Assembly (NCBI GenBank): GCA_022266195.1 | Contig: WHVY01000002.1 | Coordinates: forward strand, 7,207,001-7,271,000 | From: Tetranychus cinnabarinus | Lineage: Eukaryota; Arthropoda; Arachnida; Trombidiformes; Tetranychidae | Length of the DNA stretch: 64,000 bases | Direction of reading: 5' to 3' | Part shown: positions 59,059 to 64,000 of the stretch, piece after piece | Layout: the number at the start of each line of letters is the position of its first letter | Numbering within the stretch: position 1 is the stretch's first letter | The notes under the pieces: model-generated | Told to the model about the DNA's origin: nothing | The model's database searches: none | The model's input: the letters and a program-made list of their open reading frames with translations, nothing else | Position numbers and translations under genes: made by a program

Positions 59059-62000
59059 TTTCACAAACTACACTTGCATTTATATCCAACCATGCACAAT
59101 GAAAAAAAAGTCTCAATAAAAAGTTAACAAAATTAAACCAGCAATTACAGTTGAAATTGAATTTATATAAGTAATTTAAAAAAAATAAATTTTTACATTG
59201 GCATAAAATAAAGGTTAGTTAATAGATATGAATTTGAGTGAAAACAAAATGACAGTTTTGCCTCCAACCAAGTTTAAACCGAAAAATACTCAACCCTGAT
59301 TGGCGCAAAAATCTCAACGAACTTTTGTTTATTTCAAATGTGCCGCCATCTAACGGTTGTAAGCAAGGACAACATTTAAAGTTGAATTAACTTTATAATT
59401 GGCATTTCAATTAGTAAGTCAATTCAATTCAAGTTAATGTTCATTTTGTCTGATAATTAATTTAATTTACGTTCGAACAATTTTTGATTACCGATTAAAC
59501 CAATTGGAAAAATTGTTTTCATTGCAGCCTGTACAATTTTTCTTGATTCCTTTAATAATAATTATCTTGTGAAGAGACAAATTGATGGTTGTAATCAATG
59601 TTTGATTTTTTATAGTATAATAGTATTACTTTTTTGTTTCTTTTTTTCACTAACACATCAGGATTAAATGGACCATTACTTGAAGATAATCAATATTCAA
59701 AGGATTAAATCAACTTTTGCTTTGGGCAATAAAAGGTTAAGTTAACTCAACTGGAAGTGAATCACTGTTTTATCATCTAATGCCTGTATTCCTCTTCTCT
59801 TTCTGTAGCAGCACTCTGGAATCAAAATCTCTATCTAATTTGGAATAAATATTCAATCCTGTTATCATGGTGTACATTTTTCTCAGTCTTTGAATACATT
59901 TTCCCGATGTAACTTCAATGTATTTATTTGACGCAAATGGTTTAATTTTTAGAAGACAAAACAAAACCTTTGAACCAGTGCATAAGATAAACCAGACGAG
60001 TCAAGGTTTATGGTGGAAACAAAGAAAAGAAAATGTTTCTCATTACATTCAACAAGACATTTCAACTTTGGTGATCATAATTGAAGGAAAACTGAAAAAG
60101 AAAGTGAAAAGCCAGAAAAGAGATGAAAAATGTAAAGAAAACAAGATCATAATTTTCAAGTGTTATTTTCCATTGTTGTGTCAACATGGTAATTTGGATT
60201 TCATTTCTCGCCTGACAATGAGTCTATTTAATCTGATATTTATTCAATTTCCAATCGAAACATTTTGACTGTTGATGACAAAATGTATGCAAACATTTTC
60301 TCTCCTTTTTTTTAATGTAAAAAATCGTGATTCCAAACAAAGGAAAGCTCCAGTTAAGGGAAACTGATCTGTTGAAGCAAGAAAAAGGAAAACTGAAACT
60401 CGGAAAAGACCATCAACCCAATAAGCTAATAACATTTATGAACAGTGGAAAAAAGCGTAACAGAATGTTATGTTCAGGAATAACAGTGATTTCTTCATTT
60501 CCAATGTCTATTTTTCTTCCTTTTTTTCCCTCGTCTATCTATTCGTCTTATTGTCTTCCCTTTCTTCACTACTTTTATTCATTCTTCACTCTTTTTTCTC
60601 TTCTCTTTATCTTTACTATCACTTTTCTAATGCAGTCTTTTTATGTTTGTTTTTTTTCTTCTTCTCTTGTGTTCAGGATCATCATTATTATCACAGTCAT
60701 GGATACGTTTTTTAATACCCTATGAATTACTCTCCTGGCTTTGGTAGACAACACTAGAAAAGAACAGTTGAATTGCTTTAAAACGATTGATAATGACATA
60801 CTCAGGTAGTTCACACTTATAAACAGGTACAAACACTTCAAAATACTTTAAACTGGTTAAAACAGCAAGATATGGAATTTTATCCATTTTCATTATTAAC
60901 CGTTTCTATATTTATCATTTTTCTAATTTCTTGTTTCTTTTTTCATTCTAGACTGATGCTGAGCTGAATCTAATTTATAACTCTAGGAAAAGATTAACTT
61001 GGAGTAAATGATGACTTAACAATCTTTAATTGGATCATGCATTAATTGGTAATAACTTGTTTAAAATTTAATCATCTATTAGCAGCTGTTAATAGACAAC
61101 ATTAGCTACACAAAAAAAACATGGTGAAAAAGCAACATTGATGGTGAAAAGAGCAAGATTTTATTGTCAAGATCATGAATATTGGATCATCGTATTAGTT
61201 GGAAAGATTAATAGGACTGATTTTATCATTATCCTCATTCCTTCATAATCATTAACTAAAAATTTTGTCAGCAAATTTTGTTACACTTTTCACGTTAAAT
61301 GAAACACACAAAGCAACCAGGAATACCGTCAATCTAAATTAATCAACTGAGAAATAACAATTCTACCCAATAATGAAGAGATGAAATCAATACGTGGAAT
61401 AAATGTCGTTTAAGAGAACTACATTCATGGGCTGATTAAATTGAAATCACAAAATCTACAGCCTATTCACTATTCAATTTGATCTGTGGCAGCAAAAAAA
61501 ACCAAATGGTGATGAAGAAAGAAAGCCAAAGGAATCCCAAAAAAGGACTGAAAAGATGAAAAAATAAAAGGAACAAATTGTCGATAAAGTGTGAAACATA
61601 ATCAGAAATAATAGTATTGATAGGAAATGACATTAAGTATTGTAGTTGTTACGTGAACTCGATATATTTATGTGTGTTTGTATTTATACTGATTGAGGTT
61701 ATACACAAACAAAACATAACTATCTCATATCTTTACCACAACTAATATTTTCCTTCTCATCGTCAATCCTCTTCCCTTGTTATTATCATCACCAACATCT
61801 AAGCCATCATCATCATCATCTCTCTTTTTCTTTATCAGTTATTGTATTTCATTTCCTATTCATCTGTTCACAGCTCTTATTGATGTTGTTTTTTTCATTT
61901 CTCTTCCAGATACTGTTCAACTTTCCTCATTGAAATATCGTTGAAACAATTTGCAATTTGTTGGGAGAAGCAAATCAAGGGATTCACAAAATATAATAAT

Positions 62001-63683
62001 GGCGATAATGATAAACATCAACAGTCCAGCACAAGCACACCAAGTCAACACTCACATACTAACCACTTCTTTTCCTTCTGTGGTTATGTTTAGCTTCCTT
62101 CCTTTTCAATGTCCCAAAAACTTTCCTTTTTGGTGTCTTCTTTAATCTAATTGTGACCAACTCTACAACCTAACTCACCAGCAATCCATTTCAATTCACG
62201 TCCTTCCAATTCTAATTCTTGTTCCTCTCTCTCTCCATCTTCCCTCCATACTTATCACCCTTTCCCTTCATCACTCCTTCATTTTCCTCCTTTCGTCTTT
62301 ACAAAGTTCATTTGAAGGAAAGCTGAATATTTTTCCATCATCTTATGTGAGGAACGACTTTCAAGATTTGATTAACTCTCTGTTTCAATATATTTATATT
62401 TATACAAGTAAGCAACATATTCTGACATTCTGAAGAGCAAAAAAACGCTAAATCTACATTTCAATTGATGTATTGGTTGTTAACTTTGAACAGATTACCC
62501 TGGTCATCCATCTTTCCTTTGTTCAAAGTGATTTGTCTCACCATTTAACCAACAACCAACAACATTATTAATTTTATGTTAATTAGTCAAATAATTTATG
62601 ATAGTCAGTGTACATATATAATACATTTCATGATGAGTATTTCATAAATTTACATAGTCTTTTTTTTATTGTTTTGAGGTTGCTTATTTGCTTCCTCTGA
62701 TCCATCATTTTACATAAAGTGATCATTACAGACCCATTGTAATATTTAACAAATAGGAAAAAAGTTGATGAAAAGAAGTAAATTAATCTATCGGAGGAGA
62801 CTTTTTTTCATATCTCAATATGCATCATATTTTTTGGCTATTGACAATCAACGATAAAAGTTCATTGTCAGTGTCTAAAAGTGAGCAATTCATGTTTAAT
62901 ATTATCCATTTTTTCATATTTACTTTATTCTCATCTTTTTTTATCCTTTTTCTTTACAGATTTATTCAATTTAAATAATTCAAGATGGTGTTGATCAAGA
63001 ATTACTAAACCAAAGGAATTACTGGGAATATAAATTATGTGATTCAAATCTTTCCAAAAGATGGCTCATTGATGTCTTGATGATCAAAAAAGCTAACAAA
63101 TATCAAGTTAAACATCTCTCTGGACCATCCATTTGATAGTAATTGGTACAAGACATTGGTTAAGTTTCCCATTGAAAGGTTGGGAAAGAAAAGCAATTAA
63201 CCAAAGGATTGATTGTTGGCATAATTTGAGCTGACTAGATGATGGACTATGGTTTTCCAGTGTGTTATCACCACCAGGTAAACAGTGTAATGAACCCAGC
63301 CATGGTCAATATCTTTAATCCATTGTAACCTGATGACAAGATGAAAGGGAAAAAGGGTTGAAATTTGAACAACAATTGTTAATCAATAATAGAGTATAAT
63401 ATGGTAAACAGCATTTACAGGGTTAAAGTAAACGATAAATATTGTTTACTGATTTATATTTATAACACTTATAATATTTCATTTCATTTTCAATGTCTGC
63501 TTATATTCATGGTTTACACTCTATATTATATTCACTCACAAACACACACACAGATCAGAATATATTATTACATGTAATACATATACAATATCACTGGAAA
63601 TACTGAACAGTTGAAAGTGTGATAATAATGTTATGCATAATCAATGAGGTTAGTTGAACATATAATATGTTTTGATGAGTGCA
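59059..63683. other. Gene-poor block upstream of PRC1
   Basis: No supported gene. A CTCF/YY1-like motif (minus CCGTTAGATGGCGG) lies at 59343-59356, about 285 bp upstream of the PRC1 start. 60480-60700 and 61740-62330 are pyrimidine-rich on the plus strand and give overlapping shadow frames. CATCAT runs near 61800-61820. Confidence 0.4.
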
Positions 63684-63690
63684 TATAAAA
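63684..63690 (+). promoter_or_regulatory. TATA box (TATAAAA)
   Basis: TATAAAA in GCATATAAAAGAG, followed about 30 bases later by a CAGAAAAGTCTCAATT region that could hold the start site. It precedes a possible secreted-protein exon at the window edge. Confidence 0.35.
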
Positions 63691-63757
63691 GAGTGTCCAC
63701 AGAGATCAAGCAGAAAAGTCTCAATTATCATTAACATTATTATGAATATGATACAAA

Positions 63758-64000
63758 TTGTCACCCAAAACTAGAGCCATTATTTATATACTGCTTTTCA
63801 TACCAACAAACATTTCGACAGGTCAACCAAAGAAATTAAGCTTTCCAAACTTGTTGGTCAATAATGATGCTAATAATAATGTTAATGATTCTGCTAATAA
63901 TCTTAACCATAAATGTGGTAAAGATGTTGAAGAGTGTGAATTTGCGTGACAATTGTGATACTGGTTTCAATTTAAATTGCGATCCAAAGATTTTATTACT
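63758..64000 (+). CDS. Possible start of a secreted-protein gene at the window edge
   Basis: A frame from 63758 encodes a signal-peptide-like stretch (RAIIYILLFIPTNISTGQP) then an Asn-rich segment with HKCGKDVEEC and stops at 63949. It has no ATG at its start: a stop lies just upstream at 63749, and the nearby ATGs at 63742 and 63748 are in another frame that stops after a few codons. Near the end a second frame becomes open (NLRDNCDTGFNLNCDPK) and runs off the window. This could mean an unseen splice (for example at the ACAG at 63819-63822 or GGTAAAG near 63918), a frameshift, or chance. Coordinates and frame are uncertain. Confidence 0.2.

Noticed and set aside
60327..60725. 132-codon plus-strand frame and overlapping 81-codon frame
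   Set aside because: Pyrimidine-tract composition; two overlapping frames are equally open, which argues against coding.
1..64000. tRNA, rRNA, snRNA and CRISPR signals
   Set aside because: No paired A-box/B-box with a cloverleaf, no rRNA or U6-like core, and no regularly spaced short repeats were found by eye; weak tRNA genes could be missed without a covariance search.

Overview
The window is eukaryotic nuclear DNA from an arthropod. It is strongly AT-rich. Genes are split by GT-AG introns, most of them 60-270 bp, with two of about 0.9 and 1.2 kb. Several families present are typical of arthropods: a chitin-binding cuticle-type protein, an eclosion-hormone-like neuropeptide, a Reeler defence protein and a carboxylesterase-like protein. 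My best guess is a small-genome acariform mite such as a spider mite. That is an inference from composition, intron size and gene content and cannot be proved here.

Layout. 0-9 kb is gene dense: the 3' part of a CPAP1/CBM14 chitin-binding protein (+), an intron-less AGGF1 (OCRE, FHA and G-patch domains; +), a three-exon Reeler protein (+), and a half-length, catalytically dead carboxylesterase-like protein (-). 9-23 kb is mostly non-coding. It holds one eclosion-hormone-like gene (-, 13.3-13.6 kb) and a transposon graveyard at 16.2-17.5 kb with a Tc1/mariner transposase tail and two kinds of local direct repeat. 23.5-28.1 kb is a three-exon GAS2-like/pickled-eggs cytoskeletal linker (+). 28-37 kb is a gene-poor block with one candidate 45-codon membrane micropeptide. 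37.4-39.5 kb carries a 555-bp foldback element, a small orphan ORF, and an MsrB gene remnant split in frame by a 145-bp MITE whose TA target duplication is visible. 41-42.2 kb is a three-exon ELMO-domain gene (-). 42.5-45.2 kb is a large inverted repeat whose arms each contain a diverged tandem duplication (A-B-spacer-B'-A'). 45-50.8 kb is gene-poor. 50.8-54.2 kb holds three unrecognised genes, two of them small secreted proteins. 55.3-59.1 kb holds NC2-alpha/DRAP1 (+) and PRC1/feo (-) tail to tail. 59-64 kb is non-coding until a possible gene start with a TATA box at the right edge.

The genes do not form a pathway. They are a mixed set of housekeeping genes (AGGF1, NC2-alpha, PRC1, ELMO-domain, GAS2-like) and fast-evolving secreted proteins. 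The strongest novelty is in the mobile-element architecture (MITE-split MsrB, nested 2.7-kb palindrome, foldback with a 15-bp flanking duplication) and in the orphan secreted genes. I found no CRISPR array, rRNA, convincing tRNA or bacterial-type operon.
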